Positions 53,640 through 62,006 of a stretch of 64,000 bases of DNA are shown here, in pieces (positions within the stretch are counted from its first letter, which is position 1; each line of letters starts with the position of its first letter). The DNA lies in the NCBI RefSeq assembly GCF_019352175.1, contig NZ_JACBYI010000019.1, positions 1-64,000 on the forward strand, written 5' to 3'. The notes beneath the pieces were generated by a model. That model had not been told where the DNA came from, ran no database searches, and saw only the letters and a program-made list of their open reading frames with translations. Source of the DNA: Paenibacillus sp. S150. GTDB lineage: Bacteria > Bacillota > Bacilli > Paenibacillales > Paenibacillaceae. A program made the translations under genes and the position numbers.

Positions 53640-54375
53640 GATAAGCGTACAGGTCACCCAGGGTCTCTACCTGGCGCTTCTGGGAGATCTCACGCAGATA
53701 GGCCACCCACAGCTGCGCCGTCATTTTGGCATCCTCCAGCGCATTATGACGGCCTTGGATCGGAATGCCATGCGCAGCCAGCAGTTCATCCAGCGTATAA
53801 TTGCTGCGGTGAGGCTCCAGCCAGCGGGCCAGCATCATCGTATCAAGCACTCTGTGGGTAAGCTGAACCTTGGAGGTTTTCCACAGAGCGGCATTCAAAA
53901 ACGATTTATCATGATTGCTCCCATGTGCCACCAGTACCTTCTGGCCGACAAAAGACATGAAATTATGCAGCCCGTCGATTAACGGAGGTGCCGCCGATGT
54001 CATCTCTTCCGATATCCCCGTAAGCTTCGTAATATCCTCAGGAATGGCCGTTTGGCAATTCACCAGAGTATAGAAGCATTCATCTTCCTTAATTTCTTCC
54101 CCCACGACTTTGATTGCGCCAAAAGACAAAATTTCGTCACCATGCTGGTGGGAGAAGCCTGTTGTTTCCAGATCAAAGATAACCGCCTCCAGTTCCGAGA
54201 GCGGGGTATGCAGTACTTCAGGACGCCGCTTCTCGCGCATAAGTGATCGGATAAAGGCCATTTGCTGCGCGGTTTGCTGTGCCGATTCCCCGCCTCTTAT
54301 GGACGCGATGGCGGATGGCATTCCGCCCTGTCTCAGGTTGTTCCAGAATCCTCCGCCTTTGTTCGGCTCCTTCAT
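53626..54375 (-). CDS. DEDDh 3'-5' exonuclease (PolC/DnaQ-like)
   Basis: A 249-aa exonuclease. ExoI motif FDLETTG (Asp68, Glu70), ExoII region LVAHGSNHDKSFL and ExoIII HNALEDAKMTAQL (His and Asp) form the DEDDh site. An N-terminal extension of about 60 residues is not part of the domain. The ATG overlaps the stop of the upstream nucleotidyltransferase gene (ATGA), so the two proteins are coupled in translation. Confidence 0.88.
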   Translation of the reverse strand: MKEPNKGGGFWNNLRQGGMPSAIASIRGGESAQQTAQQMAFIRSLMREKRRPEVLHTPLSELEAVIFDLETTGFSHQHGDEILSFGAIKVVGEEIKEDECFYTLVNCQTAIPEDITKLTGISEEMTSAAPPLIDGLHNFMSFVGQKVLVAHGSNHDKSFLNAALWKTSKVQLTHRVLDTMMLARWLEPHRSNYTLDELLAAHGIPIQGRHNALEDAKMTAQLWVAYLREISQKRQVETLGDLYAYLSRA

Positions 54376-55454
54376 GACTGCCTCCTTTCCTCTGACCGGA
54401 GCTGACGCTGCAGGGCCTTATGCAGACGCCTGACAAGCAGCAGACATTCCCGCAGCTCGGACATGAGCTGCTTATTCTTCAGATCACTTTCAGAAATGTA
54501 GTCGCTGCTGGACAACAACCCATCCTGAACCGTATAAGGAGTATTTACACGCATGCGCAGCGCGGTCAAAAAAGCCCGCCGGATATCCTCAAGATGCTCA
54601 TATTTGCCAAGCTCCGCCAGCCGTTCCAGCCTACCCAGCGTTGAACTGTCCCATACCCCGTGCAGCAGCGACAAATGCCTGACGATATTAACCAGAGGGA
54701 TATAGGCGCCGTATTTAACATCGAAGCCTCCGGCATAATCGCCAAACCGTTCCGTAAGCACTTGGCCCAGCAAGTTAATCGTGGCTTTGTGGCGGACCGT
54801 ATTGCGCAGCACAGCTGTAGACAGCTTCCTGTTGTTCACAAATCCGGCATGAAAAGCTTCCCGCCATTCCATGGACAGCTGTTCGCTTCCGGCGACATGA
54901 CGCATGTCCGAAGCAATAATGAGATAGCGGGTCGGCTCCCATTCGAGCTGGTTCATCCAGCCATCAAGCTGCCGCTTCCATTCGGTGAATGTCTTGCGCC
55001 ATAACGGCTCGGAGCACATTACTTTGCCTTCGCATTTCTCGTAGCCTGCTTCTTCAAGCACATCGGACAACATCGCACCAAAGGCTTCAAAATAGCTTTG
55101 CTTAAGCGCATCCGGTTCCCCTTCAACAATCAGGCCGTTATCCTGATCACTCCACAATGTGGCTTCCTGTCTGCCGGCACTGCCGAACACAATAAAGGAA
55201 TAGGCGCAGGGAGGCAGGCCGTAGCCCGCCTCCTTCATCTGCGCCTCACATATGTTGACTGCTGTCCAGGCAATCCGGTCATGCATGGCATTGACCCGGG
55301 ACATCCATTCTTCTATCGGAATAACGTTTAACTGCTCCAGCAGCAAGTCTTGACAAGCGGTACGCCTTGCCTTAAGCTCCTGGGGCGAACCGGCCGTTAC
55401 GATGGACAAATATCTTTTATCTTCGTTCCAATCTGCCGTCTCCATCGAAGCCAC
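54372..55454 (-). CDS. DUF294-type putative nucleotidyltransferase (GlnD-like)
   Basis: A 360-aa protein. The nucleotidyltransferase core has FGSAGRQEATLWSDQDNGLI (about residues 90-109), the GS-x-DxD pattern of DUF294, a group related to the uridylyltransferase domain of GlnD. A helical DUF294 C-terminal domain follows (about 210-350). The start is GTG at 55454 with GGGAGG 8 nt upstream; ATG at 55445 is possible. It lies 31 bp downstream of amtB with no terminator between, and is coupled to the exonuclease. Its target is unknown. Confidence 0.8.
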   Translation of the reverse strand: MASMETADWNEDKRYLSIVTAGSPQELKARRTACQDLLLEQLNVIPIEEWMSRVNAMHDRIAWTAVNICEAQMKEAGYGLPPCAYSFIVFGSAGRQEATLWSDQDNGLIVEGEPDALKQSYFEAFGAMLSDVLEEAGYEKCEGKVMCSEPLWRKTFTEWKRQLDGWMNQLEWEPTRYLIIASDMRHVAGSEQLSMEWREAFHAGFVNNRKLSTAVLRNTVRHKATINLLGQVLTERFGDYAGGFDVKYGAYIPLVNIVRHLSLLHGVWDSSTLGRLERLAELGKYEHLEDIRRAFLTALRMRVNTPYTVQDGLLSSSDYISESDLKNKQLMSELRECLLLVRRLHKALQRQLRSEERRQS

Positions 55455-55485
55455 TCGGTCCGCCTCCCAACAAGTAAATTATGAG

Positions 55486-56874
55486 TTATTTAGAGGTTTT
55501 GGATTCCGAGTCAGTGATCAATTTCATTTGTTCAGGATAACCGTAAGTACCATGCTCACTGATATCCAGACCCATCAATTCTTCTTCCTCGGTAACACGA
55601 AGACCCATAACCAGCTTCATTACATACAGGATAATAAAGGACATTACAGCCACGAATACGAAGGTGCCTGCCACACCGAGAATTTGCACACCCAGTTGGT
55701 GGAAGCCTCCGCCGTAGAACAAGCCTGCTTGCCCTACACCAGTTTCAGCCGCAAGCTCCTCAGTTGCGAACAAGCCTGTGGATACTGCGCCCCACATCCC
55801 TGCAATACCGTGTACGGAGAAGGCGTAGATTGGATCGTCAAGCCCGGCGCGTTCCAGCCATTGGGATGTCATAAATGTGAAGGCCCCTGCCACGAAGCCG
55901 ATCAGGATTGCCGCCCAAGGCACTACAAATGCGCAGGCGCCCGTAATTGCAACCAGTGCTGCCAGTACTCCGTTGAGCATTGCCGGAATGTCAGACTTAC
56001 CAAAGTACAGCCAGGAAGCAATCAGTGCTGCCAGCCCCCCTGCCGCTGCTGCAAGGTTGGTTGTCAGAGCCACATGGCCGAAAAATCCGCCCATAGGAGT
56101 CAAGCCGCTGCCGGGATTAAAACCAAACCAGCCAAACCAGAGAATAATTACGCCAAGCACGGTGAACACTTGGTTGTGGCCCGGAATAATAACCGGCTTG
56201 CCTTCTTTGTTGAATTTGCCAAGCCGTGGCTTAAGCAGGATCGTTGCGACCACAGCCGCCGTAGCACCTGTAAGATGGACAACCGTGGAACCTGCATAAT
56301 CCTGCATTCCCAGGGAACCCAACCAGCCGCCGCCCCATACCCAGTGAGCTACAACCGGATAAATTACTACTGAAAACAAAATGCCGAAGATAATATACAC
56401 ACTCAGTTTGGCCCGCTCGGCCATACCACCGGATACGATGGCAAGAGATACCGCAGCAAAAGCCATTTGGAACAGGAACTTAACGTTTAGGGTTACATCG
56501 GAAAAGGCCAGGGATTCAAACGAGGATGCCGTTGTGTCGCCCCCGTAAAAGAAGCCCGTCGTTCCAAAAAAGTTATTGCCGTTGCCGAAGCCGAGGCCAA
56601 AGCCCAGCGCCCAGAAGCACAAGCTTGCAATAGCCAGTGTCAGGACTGTCTTACCCGCAACGTGCCCTGCATTCTTCATGCGCACGGAACCCGCTTCCAG
56701 CATTGCAAAGCCCGCCTGCATTACAAACACCAGAATGAAGGCCAGGAATACGAACGCCGTATCCAATCCGATCTGCAGATCCAGAGTTGCCGGGCCTTCA
56801 GCCGCGAATGCGCTAACCGGGTAGACCATCAGTGTAATCATGGCCAAAAGCATCATTATCATCTTTTTTTTCAT
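55486..56874 (-). CDS. amtB: Ammonium transporter
   Basis: A 462-aa Amt/Mep/Rh channel with a signal-like N-terminus (cleaved after about AFAAEG) and eleven membrane helices. Family motifs include FVMQAGFAMLEAG and GFFGHVALTTNLAAAAGGLA, with the twin-His pore residues in VVHLTGA and SVHGIAGMWG. It imports ammonium when nitrogen is short. No glnK follows; instead a GlnD-like nucleotidyltransferase does. A GlnR/TnrA-type box lies in its 5' leader. Confidence 0.93.
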   Translation of the reverse strand: MKKKMIMMLLAMITLMVYPVSAFAAEGPATLDLQIGLDTAFVFLAFILVFVMQAGFAMLEAGSVRMKNAGHVAGKTVLTLAIASLCFWALGFGLGFGNGNNFFGTTGFFYGGDTTASSFESLAFSDVTLNVKFLFQMAFAAVSLAIVSGGMAERAKLSVYIIFGILFSVVIYPVVAHWVWGGGWLGSLGMQDYAGSTVVHLTGATAAVVATILLKPRLGKFNKEGKPVIIPGHNQVFTVLGVIILWFGWFGFNPGSGLTPMGGFFGHVALTTNLAAAAGGLAALIASWLYFGKSDIPAMLNGVLAALVAITGACAFVVPWAAILIGFVAGAFTFMTSQWLERAGLDDPIYAFSVHGIAGMWGAVSTGLFATEELAAETGVGQAGLFYGGGFHQLGVQILGVAGTFVFVAVMSFIILYVMKLVMGLRVTEEEELMGLDISEHGTYGYPEQMKLITDSESKTSK

Positions 56875-56893
56875 TCTTTACCCCACTCCCCAA

Positions 56894-56910
56894 TGTCATA
56901 TTTTCTAACA
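56894..56910 (-). promoter_or_regulatory. GlnR/TnrA-type operator in the amtB leader
   Basis: TGTCATATTTTCTAACA matches the consensus TGTNA-N7-TNACA perfectly. It lies 20 bp before the start codon and about 22 bp downstream of the -10 box, so by position it suits repression or road-blocking rather than activation. Confidence 0.75.
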
Positions 56911-56931
56911 AAGCGTGAAACTCTTAATGTC

Positions 56932-56961
56932 ATTATAATCAGAAGTCAGGGAAATTGACAA
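56932..56961 (-). promoter_or_regulatory. Promoter of the amtB operon
   Basis: Minus strand TTGTCA - 18 bp - TATAAT, close to the sigma-A consensus. Confidence 0.8.
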
Positions 56962-57414
56962 GACTATTTTTTTGAATGTTTTAATTTATTTGCGGAAGCT
57001 CACTTTTTCTTCACTGATGTTCATTCTACCTGTAGTTTTGCAGATAACCCGCAGAATTTGCGGCTTGAACAGGCACATCTTGTGAGAACGTATACATCAA
57101 GTTTTAATCAATAAATTCAATTACTTGTATTTTTATTAATTTCTCGAATGAAGTATGCTTGGAAGAGCGTAAATTAATGACGCTCCCCGTTAATATTTTC
57201 TTTATTATATAGCAAATATCTTTGTATTTTAATCCTTTTTCCATGTTTATTCTTTGTCTATCAGTAATTTTCAATAAACATCACACGACATGTGATATAT
57301 TCACGGTAAGCATTTGAATCGTTTCCTGTTCCCTGCATATGCTTAATGTAAGCCGTGCTGGGCCAAGCAGCTTTGTATCAATACCTTGTCATATACTAAA
57401 AGTAAGTATGACGT
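56962..57414. other. AT-rich intergenic region
   Basis: About 450 bp between amtB and the MerR gene without a supported gene. AT-rich and with short imperfect palindromes such as ACATGTGATATATTCACG (57289-57306 region). Confidence 0.4.
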
Positions 57415-57444
57415 TTGACTGTACGGTTTGTCTTTTGGTATCAT
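57415..57444 (+). promoter_or_regulatory. Promoter of the MerR-family gene
   Basis: TTGACT - 18 bp - TATCAT, 84 bp before the start codon. The near-optimal hexamers with an ordinary spacer do not resemble the 19-20 bp spacing of classic MerR-activated promoters. Confidence 0.65.
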
Positions 57445-57520
57445 TAAGCATGCTCTATTATATAGAAAGAAACGGTGGAATTTATACCAAAAAGAATTTT
57501 TTTCAGCGAGGTGAGATAAC

Positions 57521-57532
57521 ATGGGGATATGA
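57521..57532 (+). promoter_or_regulatory. Three-codon leader frame overlapping the MerR start
   Basis: ATGGGGATATGA (Met-Gly-Ile-stop) is preceded by GAGGTGAGATAAC, the better ribosome site, and its stop overlaps the ATG of the MerR gene. Ribosomes may initiate here and restart on the real gene. Confidence 0.45.
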
Positions 57533-57960
57533 CCCTGTACCGGATCGGCGAGCTGGCCAAAGCCGCCCACATCAGCGAACGGACCATTGATTATTACACG
57601 AAGCTGGGACTTATAGCACCGGAATCAAGAAGCACCAAGAATTACCGCTTGTACAACCATGAAACCCTGATCGTGTTGGAACGTATTAATCAACTAAAGC
57701 AAGAGAAATATACATTGGATGAGATCAAATCCATGATCAGCAAGTGGAACGCAGCCACACCCGAAACCGATGTTTCGGACAGACTGGTCGAGCTTGAGCT
57801 TCAAATGCAGCGGCTTGAGCGCGAGGTGAAGGCACTTGAGCCGGTCATTCACGGCCTCAGGCCCCTTCAGGCCAGACGGGCACTGGCTGCGCTGCTTCCG
57901 CAGGGAGTTGCCTGCATGGAGGCGATCAAGCTGCTCCTGACGCAGGGACCCCCAATGTAA
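57529..57960 (+). CDS. MerR-family transcriptional regulator
   Basis: A 143-aa regulator. The N-terminal winged helix YRIGELAKAAHISERTIDYY (residues 4-23) is followed by ...NYRLYNHE... and a dimerisation coiled coil (about 80-112). The short C-terminus with a single Cys gives no clear effector site. ATG at 57529 has GGGGAT right before it. It precedes the yugP-like gene by 33 bp and may be co-transcribed with it. Confidence 0.9.
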   Translation: MTLYRIGELAKAAHISERTIDYYTKLGLIAPESRSTKNYRLYNHETLIVLERINQLKQEKYTLDEIKSMISKWNAATPETDVSDRLVELELQMQRLEREVKALEPVIHGLRPLQARRALAALLPQGVACMEAIKLLLTQGPPM

Positions 57961-57993
57961 TCACCTTATTAACTACAAGTGGAGGAATGTTAT

Positions 57994-58671
57994 ATGATGC
58001 CGTTGATGTATCTGCTGGTAATTATCGCTTTTCTATTTTCTTTATGGGCCCAGTTCAGAGTAAAGGGCAACTTCAATAAGTGGGCCAAGGTGGCCAATTC
58101 AAGCGGAATGACAGGTTATGATGCCGCCCGGCGCATGCTTGACGCCAACGGCCTCGGCGATGTGCCGATTGAGCCCGTGCGCGGCGCTCTCTCTGACCAC
58201 TACGACCCTATTCACCGGGTAGTCCGCTTGTCTGAACCTGTATATTATGAGCGTTCGATAGCCGCCATCTCCGTGGCATGCCACGAGGTTGGCCATGCGA
58301 TTCAGCATAAGGTCCATTATCCAATGCTTGCGCTGCGTCACCGGATGTTCCCCGTGGTCAATATCGCTTCGGGCGTGGCGCCGTTTATGCTGCTGGCTGG
58401 CTTTCTGTTCAGCTCCCTTAATCTGATCGGCCTGGGGATCATCTTCTTCTCCGCCGCCGTTGCCTTCCAGCTTGTAACGCTACCCGTAGAATTCAACGCA
58501 AGCAACCGGGCGCGCCAGGTTATGGTAGAGCAAGGCTATATCCGCAATGAGGAAGAACGCGGTGTGGCCAAGGTTCTGAATGCAGCCGCCTTGACTTATG
58601 TGGCCGCAGCCCTGGTCTCCCTGCTTGAGCTGCTGCGCCTGATTACAATTTTCCTCGGAAACCGTGACTAA
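57994..58671 (+). CDS. YugP-family zinc metallopeptidase
   Basis: A 225-aa membrane protein. The N-terminal helix is followed by HEVGH at residues 97-101 (zinc-binding and catalytic Glu) and two hydrophobic hairpins (about 120-165 and 200-220). Distant relative of the M48 group. ATG at 57994 has GGAGG 8 nt upstream. Followed by a strong terminator. Confidence 0.88.
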   Translation: MMPLMYLLVIIAFLFSLWAQFRVKGNFNKWAKVANSSGMTGYDAARRMLDANGLGDVPIEPVRGALSDHYDPIHRVVRLSEPVYYERSIAAISVACHEVGHAIQHKVHYPMLALRHRMFPVVNIASGVAPFMLLAGFLFSSLNLIGLGIIFFSAAVAFQLVTLPVEFNASNRARQVMVEQGYIRNEEERGVAKVLNAAALTYVAAALVSLLELLRLITIFLGNRD

Positions 58672-58705
58672 GCTCTAAGCTTGCTGAACGGCACACCGTT
58701 ATTCA

Positions 58706-58751
58706 CAGCAATACCCCGTAGGCTATGAGCCTAACGGGGTATTGCTGTTTC
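58706..58751. terminator. Bidirectional terminator embedded in the 3' end of the LysR gene
   Basis: Stem ACAGCAATACCCCGT / ACGGGGTATTGCTGT with an inner GGC / GCC. The right arm encodes the last codons of the convergent LysR gene. On the plus strand TTTCTGTCTTTG follows. Confidence 0.75.
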
Positions 58752-59637
58752 TGTCTTTGAAATAGGTCAGCAGAAAGGTCCGGAAAGACCGGGCCACCAG
58801 GGGAAGCTTGCCATCGGCCCGGTGAATGAGCCCGACTGTCCTCGTTATAGAAGGCTCGACGACCCGCACCTGTGCCGGCTGCATCGGATTCGTCTGATAG
58901 AGAGCCATCTCCGGCAGCAGGCTTACCCCCATTCCCGCAGCAACCAGCCCGCGTATGGTGTCTGTCTCTCCGCCTTCAAAAGCAATCTGCGGCTTAAAGC
59001 CTGCCTGCAGACAGGCCTGCCACACAATGGGCCTTAGCGAATACCCTTGGCTGAACAGGACGAATTTCTCTTCCCGCAGCTGCTCCAGCCGGATAACCTC
59101 CTCCCCGGCCAGCGGATGGTTCTGCGGAAGGATGGCGAACAGCTCCTCCGTCATCACAATATCCCCGGCCACATGCTCTGCGTTCTCCGGAAAAGGGGAG
59201 ATAAATGCCAGATCCACCTCTCCGGAGAGCACATCCTTGATCAAGGAAGGATACGCTCCCTGCTTGAAGCGGAATTTGACATGCGGATAAAACCTGCGGA
59301 ATTCTGCAACAATCGAAGGGATCAGATGCGTGCCCAGACTGTGCGGGAAGCCGATGCGGATCTCGCCGCGCTCCGGATCAAGAAATTCATGCACCTCTGC
59401 CACGGATCGCTCCAGCTCCTTCAGCACGGACTCAACCCTTTTGCAAAAAAGCTGCCCCACAGGCGTCAGCTGCAGATTGCGTCCCTTTTGCATGAACAAT
59501 TCGACACCAAGCTCCTGCTCCAGCTGATGAATCTGGCGGCTGACTGCGGATTGGGCGACATGCAATTCCTCCGCAGCCCTTGTTACATGTTCCTTTTGGG
59601 CAACCTTTAGAAAATATTGCAGCTGTCTGAGCTCCAC
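58723..59637 (-). CDS. LysR-family transcriptional regulator
   Basis: A 304-aa regulator. The N-terminal helix-turn-helix (residues 1-60, with AAEELHVAQSAVSRQIHQLE) and a substrate-binding-type effector domain (about 90-295) are of usual length. The start is GTG with AGGAGAGGG upstream. It follows the rhomboid gene by 14 bp on the same strand. Its last nine codons lie inside a terminator hairpin. The effector is unknown; the fold is CysB/YwfK/GltC-like. Confidence 0.92.
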   Translation of the reverse strand: MELRQLQYFLKVAQKEHVTRAAEELHVAQSAVSRQIHQLEQELGVELFMQKGRNLQLTPVGQLFCKRVESVLKELERSVAEVHEFLDPERGEIRIGFPHSLGTHLIPSIVAEFRRFYPHVKFRFKQGAYPSLIKDVLSGEVDLAFISPFPENAEHVAGDIVMTEELFAILPQNHPLAGEEVIRLEQLREEKFVLFSQGYSLRPIVWQACLQAGFKPQIAFEGGETDTIRGLVAAGMGVSLLPEMALYQTNPMQPAQVRVVEPSITRTVGLIHRADGKLPLVARSFRTFLLTYFKDRNSNTPLGS

Positions 59638-59651
59638 TTCTACACCCTCTC

Positions 59652-60278
59652 CTAACGTCGGCTTCTTTTAAAAATGCGAATAATCAGTCCATAGAGGAAA
59701 AAACCGGCGACCAGGCCGCTGAGATGAGCCATCCAATTGACATATGGAGTAGCAAAAGACATAATAATCCCCATCGTCAGAAGGCCGTAAAGCGTCTTGC
59801 GCGAGCTCTCGTCCATCATTCCCCTCTGAACCAAGGCGATGTACAGGAACGCTCCATAAATGGCGTAGATTGCCCCTGACGCGCCCACAGAGACCGTAGC
59901 CACATCCACAACCGAACGGCTGCTGAAGAGAACGGACAGGTAGTTGGCGATGAAGCCGCCAGCCATATAGAGCAGCGCATAGCGCCACCACCCCATCAGC
60001 CGCTCAAGCGGGGGAGCAAACACCAGCAGCGCAAAGCAGTTAAAGAATAAATGGGCAAACCCGTTATGCAGAAAGGTTGCCGTCACATAACGCCACATTT
60101 CATCCTTTTCCGGACCCGCATTCAGCGTTGCCCCATACTTCAGGAGCGTTTGCAGATTGGTCGAGCCGCCATTGGCAGCCAGCACAATGAACATGAGCAA
60201 ATTTAACAGAATCAGAATACAGGTCACCGGGTAATAGCGGATATACCCTTTCCATTTTTCATACCTGATGAAAATCAT
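59652..60278 (-). CDS. Rhomboid-family intramembrane serine protease
   Basis: A 208-aa protease with six membrane helices. The catalytic Ser134 is in GASGAIYA and His185 in WMAHLSG; the HNGFAHLFFN motif in helix 2 provides the oxyanion-site His and Asn. ATG at 60278 has GGGATGG upstream; the frame is open to 60374 without a site. It is divergent from tpx and probably co-transcribed with the LysR gene. Confidence 0.9.
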   Translation of the reverse strand: MIFIRYEKWKGYIRYYPVTCILILLNLLMFIVLAANGGSTNLQTLLKYGATLNAGPEKDEMWRYVTATFLHNGFAHLFFNCFALLVFAPPLERLMGWWRYALLYMAGGFIANYLSVLFSSRSVVDVATVSVGASGAIYAIYGAFLYIALVQRGMMDESSRKTLYGLLTMGIIMSFATPYVNWMAHLSGLVAGFFLYGLIIRIFKRSRR

Positions 60279-60312
60279 AGCACCATCCCTTATGTATCTT
60301 AGTTTTGCCCAG

Positions 60313-60343
60313 TTGGACATCCAGCTTCTAAAAAGATTATAAT
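60313..60343 (+). promoter_or_regulatory. Promoter of tpx
   Basis: TTGGAC at 60313 and TATAAT at 60338, 19-bp spacing, 50 bp before the start codon. Confidence 0.55.
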
Positions 60344-60393
60344 TTATTGTGGCAGTAAGAATCCAATCAAGCAATCAAGGAGGAAACAGGAAT

Positions 60394-60912
60394 ATGACGC
60401 AAGAAAGAACAGGTGTAGCCACATTCAAGGGCAATCCCATTACTCTCATAGGGCCTGAGCTTAAAGCCGGCGACGCCGCCCCTGATTTTGTGGTAAGCAA
60501 GAATCTTCTGGAAGAAGCGTCCCTCAGCGATTATGCCGGTAAAATCAAGCTGATCAGCGTTGTGCCTTCTTTGGATACCGGAGTGTGCGATGCGCAGACC
60601 CGCCGCTTCAATACGGAAGCTGCAGAACTCGGCGACGAAGTGGTCGTCCTCACCATCAGCACAGACCTGCCGTTCGCCCAAGCCCGCTGGTGCGGCGCTG
60701 CCGGCATCGACCGGGTCGTTACGCTGTCCGACCACAAGGAGGCCTCCTTCGGACAAGCCTACGGCGTGCTGATCAAGGAATTCCGCCTGGATATGCGCTC
60801 TATCTTCGTCGTGGACAAGAACGATACCCTGGCCTATGTGGAATATCTGGCCGAGATGTCTGAGCATCCGGACTACGAAGCCGCGGTAGCCGCCGTAAAA
60901 GAACTTCTGTAG
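60394..60912 (+). CDS. tpx: Thiol peroxidase
   Basis: A 172-aa atypical 2-Cys peroxiredoxin that reduces hydroperoxides using thioredoxin. The peroxidatic Cys65 is in SLDTGVCDAQTRRF and the resolving Cys100 in RWCGAAG. ATG at 60394 has AAGGAGG 10 nt upstream; the open frame back to 60349 is not used. Followed by a terminator. Confidence 0.94.
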   Translation: MTQERTGVATFKGNPITLIGPELKAGDAAPDFVVSKNLLEEASLSDYAGKIKLISVVPSLDTGVCDAQTRRFNTEAAELGDEVVVLTISTDLPFAQARWCGAAGIDRVVTLSDHKEASFGQAYGVLIKEFRLDMRSIFVVDKNDTLAYVEYLAEMSEHPDYEAAVAAVKELL

Positions 60913-61034
60913 ATACTACTGAGGTTAACAAAATCATATACAGCAAGAAGAAACGGGCTTGCCGTGTCCCCTGAAGGAGGAGGCATCCGTTTCGTCCCGC
61001 ATGATACGCATCATTGGTACTTGAACTTATCTTT

Positions 61035-61075
61035 TAAAAAAGCGGCAGAAGGTCATCCTTCTCCCGCTTTTTGTT
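61035..61075 (+). terminator. Terminator after tpx
   Basis: AAAAAGCGG-C-AGAAGG - TCAT - CCTTCT-C-CCGCTTTTT followed by GTTTATTA; because the arms are A/T-rich outside it can work both ways, also for the DUF1499 gene. Confidence 0.85.
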
Positions 61076-61155
61076 TATTATTATTCGAGATACAGAATAT
61101 CCGGAACCCCCGAAACCGCATACATTCCCAGAACATAAAAGCTCCGTTTCCGTTA

Positions 61156-61545
61156 TCAGTCAGCCTTATATTTGCCCAGCTTCTTGTCCAGGGACTGGTA
61201 TAAACGCTGAATGACACGATAATTAGCACCCAGATCGCCAAGCGATCCCCTGGATGCGGAATAGATATCAACGGCGCAGCGCACCGGAGAAGTGTTCAGC
61301 ACTGACACGGTAATATCGAGCGTGCGGCCGAAGCCGGTTCTTTTTTCCAGTGTAATCTCACCGACCGACTGCACTTCATGAAGCACCTTGAATCCAGGAA
61401 CCTTCTTCAGCGTTGAGGATACCTCGTCCCACGCCTTGTCTCTTGAAAGATTGTAATAACGAGTCTTTAATGCCGGATCTTTTGCACGGTCGCTTGTCCC
61501 GTCATGGCTGCGAAATAAACCGACCAAGGTTCTTTTCAACGACAA
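61156..61545 (-). CDS. DUF1499-like protein
   Basis: A 129-aa soluble protein. The C-terminal SASRGSLGDLGANYRVIQ resembles the conserved end of DUF1499 (RSASRxGxSDxGxN). The N-terminus MSLKRTLVGLFRSHDG is basic. Function unknown. It stands alone between two terminator-bounded units. Confidence 0.7.
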   Translation of the reverse strand: MSLKRTLVGLFRSHDGTSDRAKDPALKTRYYNLSRDKAWDEVSSTLKKVPGFKVLHEVQSVGEITLEKRTGFGRTLDITVSVLNTSPVRCAVDIYSASRGSLGDLGANYRVIQRLYQSLDKKLGKYKAD

Positions 61546-62006
61546 AATACTTCCCCCTCTTCAAATCCCAAGTTCATTAATCTAAGTGTAACATTCTTAA
61601 CCCCGGAACAAAAGGGCATTGCTCACTTTCAGCTGCCCACGCTACACAGAAAAAGGCACCCCGTATCCGCAGCAAAGCGGGAAAACAGGGTACCTTGTCA
61701 ATAACGGCAGAAAACCCGCCTATGCCGTTCAGCTGCAGTGTCTTCTGAACCTGCTAGAGCAGGTGGGTGACCGCAGAAGACGTTTTTGAATTCCCCAGGT
61801 CGTATAGACAGGGCTGTTCAGCTGCGCTTCATGTAGATCTCCCAAGACATTATCATTGGTTCAAAACAACGAGCAACCGTAACGTACATCGCAGGAATTA
61901 CACTTATTATATTGCGTTTTGACGAAAAAGTAAACCTGTATGCGCTTTAATTAACAATGGAATACCACTTTCCGCCCATAAATCCCGGCTTTTGTGCTTG
62001 CTTTTG
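61546..62006. other. Intergenic region with a lone hairpin repeat
   Basis: About 460 bp without a gene. A hairpin GGCACCCCGT / CAGGGTACC with T tract on the minus strand (61650-61690) may be a late terminator for the YesL-like gene. AATAACGGCA...TGCCGTT (61696-61724) resembles a solitary family-2 unit with a longer loop. Confidence 0.45.
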
